A stretch of 64,000 nt of DNA from Limnospira platensis (lineage in GTDB: Bacteria > Cyanobacteriota > Cyanobacteriia > Cyanobacteriales > Microcoleaceae): NCBI RefSeq assembly GCF_046480435.1, contig NZ_PKGC01000008.1, one strand, 5' to 3'. The notes below the pieces were generated by a model. The model saw nothing but the letters and a program-made list of their open reading frames with translations. It was not told where the DNA came from and made no database searches. The position numbers and the translations under genes were made by a program. Shown here piece after piece: positions 26,299 to 36,101 of this stretch (its first letter is position 1; each line of letters opens with the position of its first letter).

Positions 26299-27582
26299 CT
26301 AGCGACCAGGAGGCGGACGGCGGCGGCGGAGAAAATCAGGAATATCAAGTTCCTGGGGTTGAGGTGGTGGCTCAGGAGCGGGAGTGGGTATAGTACGCTG
26401 CTGAGGAATAGAAGTTATGGGTCGAGACAAAGGAACCTCTCTGCCGGATTGGGGAACAGTAGATTTAGCCTCACCGGTGAACCCGGTGGCAATGACGGTA
26501 ATTTTGACTTCACCCTGCATCCGTTCATCAATGACGGCTCCAAAAATAATATTAGCATTAGGATCGACGACCTCATAAATGGTCTCGGCGGCAGCATTGA
26601 CCTCATGCAAGGTCAGGTCACAACCTCCAGTAATATTAAATACAACTCCCCGCGCTCCCTCAATGGAGGACTCTAATAAGGGGGAAGAAATAGCAGTTAA
26701 GGCAGCTTCGCGCGCTCGTGACTTACCAGAACCAATGCCAATACCCAATAAAGCGGAACCGGCATCAGCCATAACGGCGCGGACATCAGCAAAGTCCACA
26801 TTCACCAATCCGGGAATGGTAATAATATCAGAAATACCCTGAACCCCCTGGCGCAATACATCATCAGCATAGCGGAAGGCTTCCTGTACAGGGGTTTGCT
26901 CATTAATAACGGACAGGAGCTTATTGTTAGGAATCACAATGAGGGTATCAACGCGAGTTTGAAGGGCGGCAATTCCCTCATCAGCCTGAGAAATGCGTCG
27001 CCGTCCCTCAAAGGTGAAAGGACGGGTAACTACGCCAATAGTTAAGGCTCCAACTTCTTTGGCTATTTCGGCGACAATAGGAGCGCCACCGGTACCAGTG
27101 CCGCCACCTAGACCAGCGGTAATAAATACCAAATCGGCACCGTCTAAGGCTTGGGCGATTTCATCGCGGGACTCTTCAGCGGCTTTTTGACCGATCGCCG
27201 GATTTCCGCCAGCTCCCAAACCTCTGGTCAGTTTTTGACCAACCTGAAGGCGTTTAGATGCTTTAGACTGAGTAAGGGCTTGGGCATCGGTATTGACGGC
27301 CCAAAACTCAACACCGGAGACCTCGCTATCAATCATCCGGTTAATGGCATTTCCGCCACTTCCCCCTACACCAATAACTTTAATTTTGGCAGCGTTGCTA
27401 GGCACAATATCACTACTCCAGGACTGTTCGTTAGGGACGGCGTTACCATCATTATTAAGATTGTTTAATCCTTCATTTTGGCGAAAGGGGTTAGCCGATT
27501 CTGCTGCCGTCCACAGGCTGGCTTTTCCTTCAGGTTGGTTGTTATTTGGGGTAGAACCCAGATTGCTCTTATCAAGCATCAT
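26299..27582 (-). CDS. ftsZ: Cell division protein FtsZ
   Basis: A 427-residue tubulin-like GTPase that polymerises into the Z-ring. The GTP-binding core starts at IKVIGVGGSGGNAINRMI after a poorly conserved leader of about 65 residues, as in other cyanobacteria. The tubulin signature GGGTGTG and the T7-loop region (NVDFADVRAVM) that completes the neighbour's active site are intact. The C-terminus has a proline-rich linker, then LDIPDFLRRRRPPPGR, the conserved tail that binds partners such as SepF, ZipN and FtsQ-associated factors. The start could be either of two adjacent ATGs (27582 or 27579). The gene lies downstream of ftsQ on the same strand with a gap of about 270 bp, room for its own promoter. 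Confidence 0.98.
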   Translation of the reverse strand: MMLDKSNLGSTPNNNQPEGKASLWTAAESANPFRQNEGLNNLNNDGNAVPNEQSWSSDIVPSNAAKIKVIGVGGSGGNAINRMIDSEVSGVEFWAVNTDAQALTQSKASKRLQVGQKLTRGLGAGGNPAIGQKAAEESRDEIAQALDGADLVFITAGLGGGTGTGGAPIVAEIAKEVGALTIGVVTRPFTFEGRRRISQADEGIAALQTRVDTLIVIPNNKLLSVINEQTPVQEAFRYADDVLRQGVQGISDIITIPGLVNVDFADVRAVMADAGSALLGIGIGSGKSRAREAALTAISSPLLESSIEGARGVVFNITGGCDLTLHEVNAAAETIYEVVDPNANIIFGAVIDERMQGEVKITVIATGFTGEAKSTVPQSGREVPLSRPITSIPQQRTIPTPAPEPPPQPQELDIPDFLRRRRPPPGR

Positions 27583-27854
27583 TTTAAGTATTTGGGGTAG
27601 ATGAATCAGTTTTAATATTTAAACAAGTCCGAGTCAACTAAGTTTGTTTAAGTTGAACTAACAACCCAGAACGCTAATATAGCAGTGATCAGGACAGTAG
27701 GACTCAGATAGTTAGTGACACCTAGATGGTCAAGTATTTTTCTCTTGGTTCCAGTTTAAGCTGTTCCTGGCTATGAATACTGACCTTGGGAACCTCTCCC
27801 CAGTCCTGGTTAGTTTAATGATGATTTAAACCACCCAGAGATATAGTCAAGGGT

Positions 27855-28697
27855 TCACTTGGAGAAGGAAGCCTCGGATAGTGATGATTTATCTGAGATC
27901 ATCAACACCAAGGGAGAGTTAGGATTTCTGAGATCAATGTAGTCCACTTGACTAACATCAAGTTGTTCCGGCAATTTTCTCATGCGATCGATAACCTGCA
28001 ATTGTTCCCAAAAGTGTGTACTGTATGAGCCAATATGCACCTCGCCGACCTCAGTCATTAAAATAATATTAGCCGGATTCTGCCAGTCAATTTCATAGAT
28101 GTCAACCGGGGAGCGACTCAGATCGCTATACATCTGCTGCCAATGGGGTAGATATTGTTCAAAGTTACCGATTACTCTCAGATTTGGCAGTTGACCTGTT
28201 TGTTCTAGCTCAGTATAACTTGATAATGGCATCCAACTACCTTCAGCATCCAACCAGCCGACGGTGGGCTCAGTTCCTGGGGTAGTGTTTCCTATGCTTG
28301 GTTGAGCGATCGCCACAGGTTCTCGTTCAGTCACCTCTATAGTAAGGCGGGGAGGAAATACCTGCCGAATCACGATCGCTTCTGATATGGGAGCATTATC
28401 GATCAAGGCTTGTTGAATAGCTGCTGGTTGAATTTGCCACACTGATTGAGGATAGGACAAAGGCAAGTGTGAGCGAATATTGTGCTGAGAAAGTAACTGA
28501 TTACCCTTAATCTCGACCTGTTCAGCTTCTTTAATTAACCAAATCGGCTGACTAATTCCCCAAAATACTCCCCCAGAAATACCTCCGACCGCCAGAACCT
28601 GCCACATCACCCGAACCAATTTCAAACGTCGCTGACGGCGCAGTTGTCGTCGGCGAGTTCCTAATTGATTGCGAGAAGTAAACACAATATTGGCCAT
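27855..28697 (-). CDS. ftsQ: Cell division protein FtsQ
   Basis: A 280-residue bitopic division protein. A basic cytoplasmic N-terminus (RNQLGTRRRQLRRQRRLKL) is followed by one membrane helix (about 30-50, VLAVGGISGGVFWGI). Next is the POTRA domain beginning AEQVEIKGNQLLSQHNIRSHLP, then the beta domain with VFPPRLTIEVTEREPVAIAQ, the classic FtsQ/DivIB signature. It links cytoplasmic and periplasmic parts of the divisome. The ftsQ-ftsZ order is the usual cyanobacterial remnant of the dcw cluster. It is divergent from the ATPase gene at 28845, with a shared promoter region of about 150 bp. Confidence 0.95.
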   Translation of the reverse strand: MANIVFTSRNQLGTRRRQLRRQRRLKLVRVMWQVLAVGGISGGVFWGISQPIWLIKEAEQVEIKGNQLLSQHNIRSHLPLSYPQSVWQIQPAAIQQALIDNAPISEAIVIRQVFPPRLTIEVTEREPVAIAQPSIGNTTPGTEPTVGWLDAEGSWMPLSSYTELEQTGQLPNLRVIGNFEQYLPHWQQMYSDLSRSPVDIYEIDWQNPANIILMTEVGEVHIGSYSTHFWEQLQVIDRMRKLPEQLDVSQVDYIDLRNPNSPLVLMISDKSSLSEASFSK

Positions 28698-28844
28698 TCC
28701 TAATTTTTGTCCCTTCTAATTCCCTTATTTAAAAGACTATCCCCCTTGACTGCTATTCCCCTAGTGGGGGGACAAACCACATCCCTAGCGTATCAGCATC
28801 ATCCTACACTCAAAACGAGGCATCGTAACATAACTGAGTCAATT

Positions 28845-30197
28845 ATGGTTGAACTTAACCTGAACCAATTTTACAAAGCCTGCAATCCCAGTAAAACCAT
28901 TGACATGGCGAATCTGGAAGATCAGCAGTATTATATCGATTTTTCGTCAGTTCGCGGCAGCAATATTGTTCGCGAGTTAAGCCGCACTATCACATTGCTT
29001 TCCGGTGATGAACCCACCTGTCAGTTATTCTCTGGACACATTGGCTGCGGGAAATCTACAGAACTGTTTAGACTCAAAGACAGCCTGGAGCAACAAGGAT
29101 ACCATGTAGTTTACTTTGAGTCATCCCAGGACCTGGATATGGCTGATGTTGACATCAGTGATATTGTACTGGCGATCGCCCGTCAAGTGAGCGAAAGCAT
29201 TCAAACTGCCGCAGTCCAGTTAAAACCCGGATACTTCGGCCGCCTGTTTACGGAGATTGGCGATTTTTTGCAAACCCCCATTGAATTATCTGGTGAGGCC
29301 GAAATTTCCGTTGGTATTGCCAGAATTACGGCTCGCACCAAAGATTCCCCTAAATTGAGATCTCAACTGCGACAATACCTCGAACCGAGGGTTAGCACTA
29401 TTTTAGAAGCCATTAATGAGGAACTCCTGAAACCCGCTAACGAGACTCTCAAAAAGAGAGGCAAAAACGGGTTAGTGGTGATTGTTGATAATTTAGATCG
29501 GGTAGATAATTCCCCTAAATCCTGGGGACGTACTCAGCCAGAATATTTATTTGTTGATCGGGGTGAGCAACTCAGACGGCTACATTGTCATGTGGTCTAT
29601 ACAATTCCTTTAACTTTAATGTTTTCTAATGATTATGGTCGGCTTTCTAGTCGATTTGGGGTGAAACCAAAAGTCTTGCCGATGGTTCCAGTATGCAATC
29701 GAGATGGTTCAGATAATCCCCAAGGTATGGCTTTATTGCAACAGATGGTTTTAGCGCGTGCTTTCCCGACTTTACCACCCGAAGAACGGATTTCTTATAT
29801 TCCCGAATTGTTTGAGACCCCCCAAGTTCTCGATCGCCTCTGTCGGGTTAGTGGCGGTCACATGAGACGATTACTAATGTTAATGTACAGTTGTCTACAG
29901 CAGGATGATCCACCTTTTTCGGCTGATTGTTTAGAAACGGTAATTCGGGAGTATCGCGATGACCTATTAGGAGCTATTACCGATGACGAGTGGGATTTAC
30001 TTTTGCAAGTAGTCGCCAATCAAAGCGTGCGCGGGGAAGATGAATGTCAAACCCTCTTGCGGAGTATGTTTGTCTTTGAATATCGCGATCGCTCTGGTCG
30101 TTGGTTTGGCATTAACCCAGCTTTGATAGATACACCCAAATATCAAAATTGGCAACTTAATAAATCTCCCACTCATCCACCAGCAGCCATGAATTAA
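28845..30197 (+). CDS. P-loop AAA/KAP-like ATPase of unknown role
   Basis: A 450-residue ATPase with Walker A GHIGCGKST (residues 64-72) and Walker B GLVVIVDNLDRV (D215). An arginine-rich DRGEQLRRLHCHVVYTIPL segment follows, then a C-terminal helical/winged-helix part with GGHMRRLLMLMYSCLQ. The order resembles KAP/STAND-related NTPases. ATG 28845 (MVELNLNQFYKAC) is chosen over the upstream in-frame codon at 28707, because the preceding 46 residues would run into the ftsQ promoter region and look non-coding. About 560 bp downstream on the same strand lies a 1728-residue STAND/WD40 gene. The two may work together, but the large gap argues for separate transcripts. Confidence 0.75.
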   Translation: MVELNLNQFYKACNPSKTIDMANLEDQQYYIDFSSVRGSNIVRELSRTITLLSGDEPTCQLFSGHIGCGKSTELFRLKDSLEQQGYHVVYFESSQDLDMADVDISDIVLAIARQVSESIQTAAVQLKPGYFGRLFTEIGDFLQTPIELSGEAEISVGIARITARTKDSPKLRSQLRQYLEPRVSTILEAINEELLKPANETLKKRGKNGLVVIVDNLDRVDNSPKSWGRTQPEYLFVDRGEQLRRLHCHVVYTIPLTLMFSNDYGRLSSRFGVKPKVLPMVPVCNRDGSDNPQGMALLQQMVLARAFPTLPPEERISYIPELFETPQVLDRLCRVSGGHMRRLLMLMYSCLQQDDPPFSADCLETVIREYRDDLLGAITDDEWDLLLQVVANQSVRGEDECQTLLRSMFVFEYRDRSGRWFGINPALIDTPKYQNWQLNKSPTHPPAAMN

Positions 30198-30402
30198 TTA
30201 GTATCTGCTCAATATCTGCCAATAAGTCCTAATTAAGACCATCTACCAGCCGATATTATGGTCAGACATATCGGTTATTTTTTGCTGCCAATTTTACCGG
30301 AAATTTCGGCCAAGATAGCGACTAGTTTTTCAGGTTTTCTCGCACAAAAATTACGGGAAGTGTTAAATTTTTATTTTTTTTTTAAAATTTATCATTATCA
30401 TG

Positions 30403-30408
30403 TATAAT
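30403..30408 (+). promoter_or_regulatory. Candidate -10 box TATAAT
   Basis: A consensus TATAAT sits just downstream of an AT tract. The -35 position 17 bp upstream reads only TTTAA-like, so it would be a weak or activator-dependent promoter. It could drive the small ORF at 30439 and/or the STAND-WD40 gene. Confidence 0.35.
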
Positions 30409-30438
30409 AAGTAGGAGTCAGGGTGTAGTTTAGTCACA

Positions 30439-30597
30439 ATGCCAGCATACTATAAGTCAGATTGTAGTGAGAGCGTTGAGCATTGGGGGGCCACAGCCAC
30501 CAGTGTTAATCAACCACAGAAATCACGCTATAGTATTTTGACTAATGAAAAATTGATTGAGTATTGCTATCTGTACTGGATGGTAATTTTCAATTAA
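30439..30597 (+). CDS. Possible 52-residue small ORF
   Basis: ATG to TAA encodes 52 residues, MPAYYKSDCSESVEHW... ending LYWMVIFN. A consensus -10 lies 31 bp upstream, and a GGAG occurs about 25 bp upstream, too far for an ideal ribosome site. The composition is plausible for a peptide (aromatic-rich C-terminus) but I recognise no family. It is equally likely to be part of an untranslated leader. Confidence 0.25.
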   Translation: MPAYYKSDCSESVEHWGATATSVNQPQKSRYSILTNEKLIEYCYLYWMVIFN

Positions 30598-30757
30598 TTG
30601 TGAATATTTAATGATGTCTAAGCCACCGACTGGATAGGCATCTATAATCTCAGGGAATCAGCCACAATTGGAGCCGGGGAAACTCCAAAATTATCAATCC
30701 TCACCTAACGAATACTGATTAAATAGCCACCCTCAACTCACCGGGTTAAATTCAGCC

Positions 30758-33700
30758 ATGACTAATCAATTAACGCCTCAGCAATTCGAGAGCCAAAATC
30801 AGCGATCGCTACAGAGATTAGCCCGTGCTATTTCCTTTTCACAAGGTCAATTTTCTCTAATTTTAGTAAGTTGTAACTACTCCTATCTACAAACCAAAGT
30901 TATCAAGCAATTACAGCAAAAATTACCGGAAGCAGAGACCATTCAAAACATCACCCTAGCGCCGGAAGTTACCACCCTCTACACGACATTATTAGAGCGC
31001 ATAGCCACCCCTACCCCTAGCGCCATCATGGTTATGGGTTTAGACAGGGTGGAAGCCTTAGAAACCCTGTTAAGTTCCACCAACCAAGTCCGGGATGAAT
31101 TTCGCAAGAATTTTTCCTGTCCTTTAGTATTGTGGATAACAGATATCCTAGCCAAAAAACTAATCCGACTAGCACCAGACTTTAAAAGTTGGGCGGCGGC
31201 TACGATTAAATTTGAAATGGCGACCCCGGACTTGATTAAATCACTGACCCTCCAAGGTAACACGCTGTTTTCCTTAGCCGAATTACGAATTAGGTCAGGA
31301 GAATTGCACAGCCGCCAGTTTTATAGCCGGTCAAAAGCGCCTAAATATGACCTAAGTATTGGTTCCATTCGTCGCCGGGAATTAGAATTAGCTTGGAAAG
31401 ATTTACAACAAAGGGAAGTGGAAATTAACCTATTTCTCCAAGCCACTAAACAATTTATTTTGGGCTTAGATGAAGATGCTGAAGACCGAGGAGATAAGGC
31501 GCGTGTTCATTATCAACAAAGTTTAGCCGATCTGGACAATTGGATATCTACCAGCGCAACCAGTCGCGACCCCTATCAATTTATTTATCCCATTTCCTAC
31601 CAAGTCATCCGGGGGATTATCTTATTTCATATTGCTTTAAACGATCGCCTAAAAGCGGTGCGATCGCGACACATTCCCCAGGTCAAATCGCCGGGTAATA
31701 AGGTCAAATTTCTGCATTCAGCCAAAACCCACCTAGAAGAATCCCGTCAGGCTTTTGAAACAGCAGGAAGACCAGATTTAGTAGCTGGAATCCTCTGTTA
31801 TTTAGGGGATGTTCTGAAGGGTTTATACCAATGGGATGATTTACAGAACCTAGCGGAAACCGGCATTAAAATCCATTTAGCGTATGGTTGCGATCGGCAA
31901 TTAGCCCAAGATTATGGATTTCTGGCTGAAGTAGCCCTTCAGCAGAAAAAATGGCATAAAGCCTTAGAACTAACTAAACTAGCCCTAGCAATTATTGACT
32001 CGGAAAAGCGCCCCAATGAACGGGGAACTTATCTGCTGCTATTAGCTCGCAGTTACAAACATTTGAATGAATGGGAACAAGCAATTAAGGAACTAGAAAC
32101 CGCCCGCTTAGAAACCTCCCCCAGTTATGATCCACAGTTGTATATTGATATTCTGGCTGAATTGCGCCATATTTACTACGAAAAAGGTCAATATTTAAAA
32201 GCATTTCGGATTAAACAAAGACAACGAGAAGTTGAGCATCAATACGGTTTTAGGGCTTTTATTGGAGTTCATCAATTGCAGCCTTCTAAACAGGCATTAA
32301 ATTCTGTTATTAACCACAAAAACAATATCTCAAAATCGGCTATTAGTCCCGGCTTTGATATGACTAATAATAGTCGGGATCAAGATATTAATAATCTGAT
32401 TCACAGGTTAGGGCGAGATGATCATAAATTAATTGTGCTACATGGTAGTTCTGGAGTCGGGAAAAGTTCCTTAATTAATGCGGGTTTAGTACCAGCGATG
32501 GCGGAAATTAGTTTAGGGGCTCGTAATGTTCTACCCGTGGTAATTAATAGTTATACAGACTGGGTACGAGAACTGGAAGCGGCTTTAGCGGAAGCCTTAA
32601 TTAATCAAGATAATCTGAATATTAAAAGCCAGAATTTAAAACGACTTTGGTATCGGAAAATTATCAAGGCTTCCCAAGGTAATGTTATATGTAATAGCAC
32701 GGGTATTGAATCTTTGAATAATCGCGATCGCACCTCATATATTCTGCATCCCGATTCATTTATTAACAGTCGTCTCCAGAAAAATGCCGACCAAAATCTC
32801 CTGACTGTTATCATTTTTGACCAATTTGAGGAATTCTTTTTTCTCTGTCGCGATCGCTCCCAGCGCCAGACATTTTATGAGTTTTTAAATCTCTGTCTAA
32901 ATGTCCCTTTTGTTAAGGTAATCATTTCCCTGCGAGAAGAATGTCTAGCCTGGTTATTAGAATCGGAATATTTATCTCCATTAGATGCCATAAATAACAA
33001 CATTTTAGATAAACATATCCGCTACCATTTACGAGATTTTAGTAAAGCGGAAGCCCACCGAGTGATTCAGTCTTTAAGCAAACGTGCTAACTTTAATTTA
33101 GAGCCAGCTTTAATTGATAAATTAGTGGAAGATTTAGCCGATGAACGCTCGTTGGTCAGACCAATTGAGTTACAGCTTGTTGGTTCCCAACTCCAGGAAG
33201 AACAACTCCGAGGAATCACCACCTTAGCGGAATATGAAAGACTGGGAGACCATCCCAAAAACCAACTAATCGAGCATTTTATTAATGGTATTATTGAAGA
33301 CTGCGGCCCCCCAAATGCTAATGCAGCCTGGGATATTTTATTTGCTCTGACGGATGAAAAACTAGCTCGTCCGTTGAAAACGCGATCGCAATTAATCGCC
33401 GCCATTAGACCCGATCCATCTATGGTAAATCAGGGCAAATTTTCCGATAATGAACCCAGCCATAATCATCATGCTTTCATTGATATTATCTTAGAATCAG
33501 GATTGCTGCTGCGTCAACATGAGCAACCAGAAGACCGCTATCAACTAATGTATAATTATCTAGTATTTCCCATCCGAGAAAGCTATGGAATTTTAGCCCA
33601 AAAGCGTCAGACAGCCATTGAAAAGAAACTGCAACAAAGTCTGAAAGCCAAAACCCAAGCCGAAGCGGCTCAAAGCCAAAGCGAACAACAACTGATACAC

Positions 33701-35944
33701 CGGAATCGACTCTTAAAACAACTGCTTTGTGTGTCGATTGTCGCCACTATAGGATTAGGGGTATCAACCACAATTGCTTACCAACAAAAACGCCTAGCTT
33801 ATATCACCTCATTAACAGCATCTTCCGAGGCGTTATTTTTCTCTAATTATCGTTTTGATGCTTTGCTGGAAAGTTTAAAAGCCGCCCAACAACTCCAAAA
33901 AATCAAGTCCTTATCTGTAACTGCTAACAGTTTCCAGGATGCGGAAATTCGGGTAGCGACTACCCTAGGACAGGGAGTTTATGGCATTCATGAACAGAAC
34001 CGCCTAGAGGGACACGCGGATATAGTGTGGGATGTTGTGTATAGTCCCAGCGGGGATATATTAGCCTCTGCTAGTACGGATAATACTATCAGATTATGGA
34101 CTCCTGAAGGGAAGGCGATCGCCACTTTAACAGGACATAATCATAATGTAACTAGCCTAGATTTTAGCAATTGTGGTCAAATGTTAGTTTCCGCTTCTGA
34201 TGACCATACAGTTAAACTCTGGAGTCGGGACGGTAAACTGTTAAAAACATTGATCGGACATACAGATAAAGTCAAAGCGGTTCGTTTTTCTCCTGATAGT
34301 CAAATGATAGCTTCTGCAGGGAGCGATCGCACCATCATCCTGTGGAATTTACAGGGAGAAATCATCCGCACTATTCGTTTCCGCCATACCGCACTGACCT
34401 GGATTAACTTTAGTCCTGACGGTGAAATATTAGCCGCCGCAGCCAATCAAGGAGACGTGCAATTTTTCAACCAACAGGGTAGAAGATTAATGAGTATCAG
34501 CCACACGAAAAAACGGGACTCAGTAATTTATTCAGTTAATTTTTCCCCCAATGGTCAATTCATAGCCACCAGCGGTACAGATGGCACAGTCAAACTCTGG
34601 ACTCGCCAAGGAGAATTACTCAGGACTTTACAAGTAGATGAAAATATTGTTTTCTGCGTTTCATTTTCTGCAGATGGTCGAAGTTTAGCCACAGCCGGAT
34701 ATGATAAAACTGTGAAAGTCTGGAGTTGGGAAGGGGAATTACTCAAAACCTTTCGCGGTCATGGAGATAAAGTAACACGGGTACGTTTTTCCCCGGACGG
34801 TCGCACCCTAGCCTCATCAAGTTATGACAAAACCGTGAAGTTATGGAACCTTCACAGTAACCCCAGAGCCACCTTAAAAGCCCATAATGATCGAGTTCTC
34901 GATGTTACCTTTAGTCCTGATGGTCAAATCTTAGCTTCTGCGTCCCAAGATACAACCGTGAAATTATGGAGTAGTTCGGGTAAACTCCTGCAAACTCTAT
35001 CAGGTCATAGCGATCGCGTTTCTTCCGTGAGTTTTAGTCCTAACGGAGAATGGTTAGCCACAGCATCCTATGATCACACAGTCAAAATCTGGAAACGCCT
35101 TAACTCCCAGTCCAACTGGTACGATAATTGGCCCATGAAACTGCGAGTTTCCAAGTTTAACGGTATTGGTGTCATACCAAAATCTCTGTTTGTACCCTCT
35201 CCAGTCGCCACCTTAGTCGGTCATACAGATAGCGTCATGACTGTTACATATAGTCCAGATGGTCAGTATATCCTCAGCGGAAGCAAGGATGGAACCATTA
35301 AAATCTGGACTGCTGACGGTCAATTCCTACGCACCATCACAGGACATCAGGAATGGGTTAATCAGGTGAGTTTTAGTCCCGATAGTCGGACAGTTGTTTC
35401 CGCCAGTGATGATGGGACTTTAATTCTGTGGAAGTGGGACCCAGCCAATACTATGCTTTCTCGCCTCAAAACTATCCAGGCTCATGAGAGTTATGTCTTG
35501 GGGGTCAACTTTAGTCCCAATGGTAAAGTTATAGCTTCTGCTGGATACGACAATACAGTTAAATTATGGACTCAGGACGGAGTTTTGCTCAATACCCTAT
35601 TAAAGGGGACTAGCGATAGTGTCACTCGTGTAGTGTTTAGTCCTGATGGGTCTTTACTAGCTTCCGCCAGTTATGATAGTCATGTTCGCATTTGGAGCGC
35701 TAAGGACGGAACTTTGTTGAAAACTTTAATGGGACATAGTGATAGCGTTATGTCTCTCGGTTTTAGTCCAGATGGCCGAACATTAGCCTCCGCTAGTCGT
35801 GACCACAGCGTGATTATGTGGAATTTGGATCTCGATAGTCTCATAGACAAGGCTTGTGAGTGGGTTCGCAACTATCTTGACCATAATCCTAATGTTAGGG
35901 ATAGCGATCGCCAATTGTGCGAGAACACCTACCAGAGGAGTTAA
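30758..35944 (+). CDS. Giant TPR / nSTAND / WD40-repeat protein
   Basis: A 1728-residue NLR-like protein. Residues 1-150 resemble a P-loop-type domain without an evident Walker A. Residues about 200-500 form helical TPR-like repeats (HKALELTKLALAIIDSEKRPNERGTYLLLLARSY type). An nSTAND NTPase follows, with Walker A HGSSGVGKSS (562-571) and Walker B LLTVIIFDQFEEFFFLC. A predicted membrane helix (about 986-1008) is preceded by a charged coiled segment (KKLQQSLKAKTQAEAAQSQ). From about residue 1085 I count 14 WD40 repeats, enough for two seven-bladed propellers. The ninth has an insertion of about 30 residues. Such proteins sense ligands through the propeller and signal through STAND oligomerisation. 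The effector is not obvious. Confidence 0.88.
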   Translation: MTNQLTPQQFESQNQRSLQRLARAISFSQGQFSLILVSCNYSYLQTKVIKQLQQKLPEAETIQNITLAPEVTTLYTTLLERIATPTPSAIMVMGLDRVEALETLLSSTNQVRDEFRKNFSCPLVLWITDILAKKLIRLAPDFKSWAAATIKFEMATPDLIKSLTLQGNTLFSLAELRIRSGELHSRQFYSRSKAPKYDLSIGSIRRRELELAWKDLQQREVEINLFLQATKQFILGLDEDAEDRGDKARVHYQQSLADLDNWISTSATSRDPYQFIYPISYQVIRGIILFHIALNDRLKAVRSRHIPQVKSPGNKVKFLHSAKTHLEESRQAFETAGRPDLVAGILCYLGDVLKGLYQWDDLQNLAETGIKIHLAYGCDRQLAQDYGFLAEVALQQKKWHKALELTKLALAIIDSEKRPNERGTYLLLLARSYKHLNEWEQAIKELETARLETSPSYDPQLYIDILAELRHIYYEKGQYLKAFRIKQRQREVEHQYGFRAFIGVHQLQPSKQALNSVINHKNNISKSAISPGFDMTNNSRDQDINNLIHRLGRDDHKLIVLHGSSGVGKSSLINAGLVPAMAEISLGARNVLPVVINSYTDWVRELEAALAEALINQDNLNIKSQNLKRLWYRKIIKASQGNVICNSTGIESLNNRDRTSYILHPDSFINSRLQKNADQNLLTVIIFDQFEEFFFLCRDRSQRQTFYEFLNLCLNVPFVKVIISLREECLAWLLESEYLSPLDAINNNILDKHIRYHLRDFSKAEAHRVIQSLSKRANFNLEPALIDKLVEDLADERSLVRPIELQLVGSQLQEEQLRGITTLAEYERLGDHPKNQLIEHFINGIIEDCGPPNANAAWDILFALTDEKLARPLKTRSQLIAAIRPDPSMVNQGKFSDNEPSHNHHAFIDIILESGLLLRQHEQPEDRYQLMYNYLVFPIRESYGILAQKRQTAIEKKLQQSLKAKTQAEAAQSQSEQQLIHRNRLLKQLLCVSIVATIGLGVSTTIAYQQKRLAYITSLTASSEALFFSNYRFDALLESLKAAQQLQKIKSLSVTANSFQDAEIRVATTLGQGVYGIHEQNRLEGHADIVWDVVYSPSGDILASASTDNTIRLWTPEGKAIATLTGHNHNVTSLDFSNCGQMLVSASDDHTVKLWSRDGKLLKTLIGHTDKVKAVRFSPDSQMIASAGSDRTIILWNLQGEIIRTIRFRHTALTWINFSPDGEILAAAANQGDVQFFNQQGRRLMSISHTKKRDSVIYSVNFSPNGQFIATSGTDGTVKLWTRQGELLRTLQVDENIVFCVSFSADGRSLATAGYDKTVKVWSWEGELLKTFRGHGDKVTRVRFSPDGRTLASSSYDKTVKLWNLHSNPRATLKAHNDRVLDVTFSPDGQILASASQDTTVKLWSSSGKLLQTLSGHSDRVSSVSFSPNGEWLATASYDHTVKIWKRLNSQSNWYDNWPMKLRVSKFNGIGVIPKSLFVPSPVATLVGHTDSVMTVTYSPDGQYILSGSKDGTIKIWTADGQFLRTITGHQEWVNQVSFSPDSRTVVSASDDGTLILWKWDPANTMLSRLKTIQAHESYVLGVNFSPNGKVIASAGYDNTVKLWTQDGVLLNTLLKGTSDSVTRVVFSPDGSLLASASYDSHVRIWSAKDGTLLKTLMGHSDSVMSLGFSPDGRTLASASRDHSVIMWNLDLDSLIDKACEWVRNYLDHNPNVRDSDRQLCENTYQRS

Positions 35945-36101
35945 CAGCCTCCGTATCTTATATCGACACTCCCCAGCCACTGCCTAAATTTCTCCGATTC
36001 TGTGGTAAGGTTAACAATTGTAACGAATATGAGTTGGCATTATCTCTGGGTTAAGAAACATCTCCCGTCGTTCACATTTGATTATTTGGTATAAAATATC
36101 T

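Larger units (their letters stand above)
30198..30757 (+). other. 560-bp intergenic region before the WD40-STAND gene
   Basis: A long gap holding an AT-rich tract with a TATAAT box, a possible 52-codon ORF (listed separately) and a leader of about 160 nt with a GGAG/CTCC mini-hairpin near 30667-30690 before the downstream ATG. I see no tRNA or recognised riboswitch. It may be a long 5' leader or contain a small RNA. Confidence 0.4.

Noticed and set aside
26281..26676. Plus-strand ORFs opposite ftsZ
   Set aside because: They lie fully inside ftsZ, are Arg/Gly or Pro-rich, and show no family features.
28707..28844. In-frame N-terminal extension of the ATPase gene
   Set aside because: The extra 46 residues lack coding character and start almost at the divergent ftsQ gene; ATG 28845 gives a natural N-terminus.
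30660..30700. GCCACAATTGGAGCCGGGGAAACTCC-like stretch considered as a cobalamin or other riboswitch
   Set aside because: Only a short GGAG/CTCC hairpin is present; the conserved B12 box and core elements of the cobalamin riboswitch are not seen.
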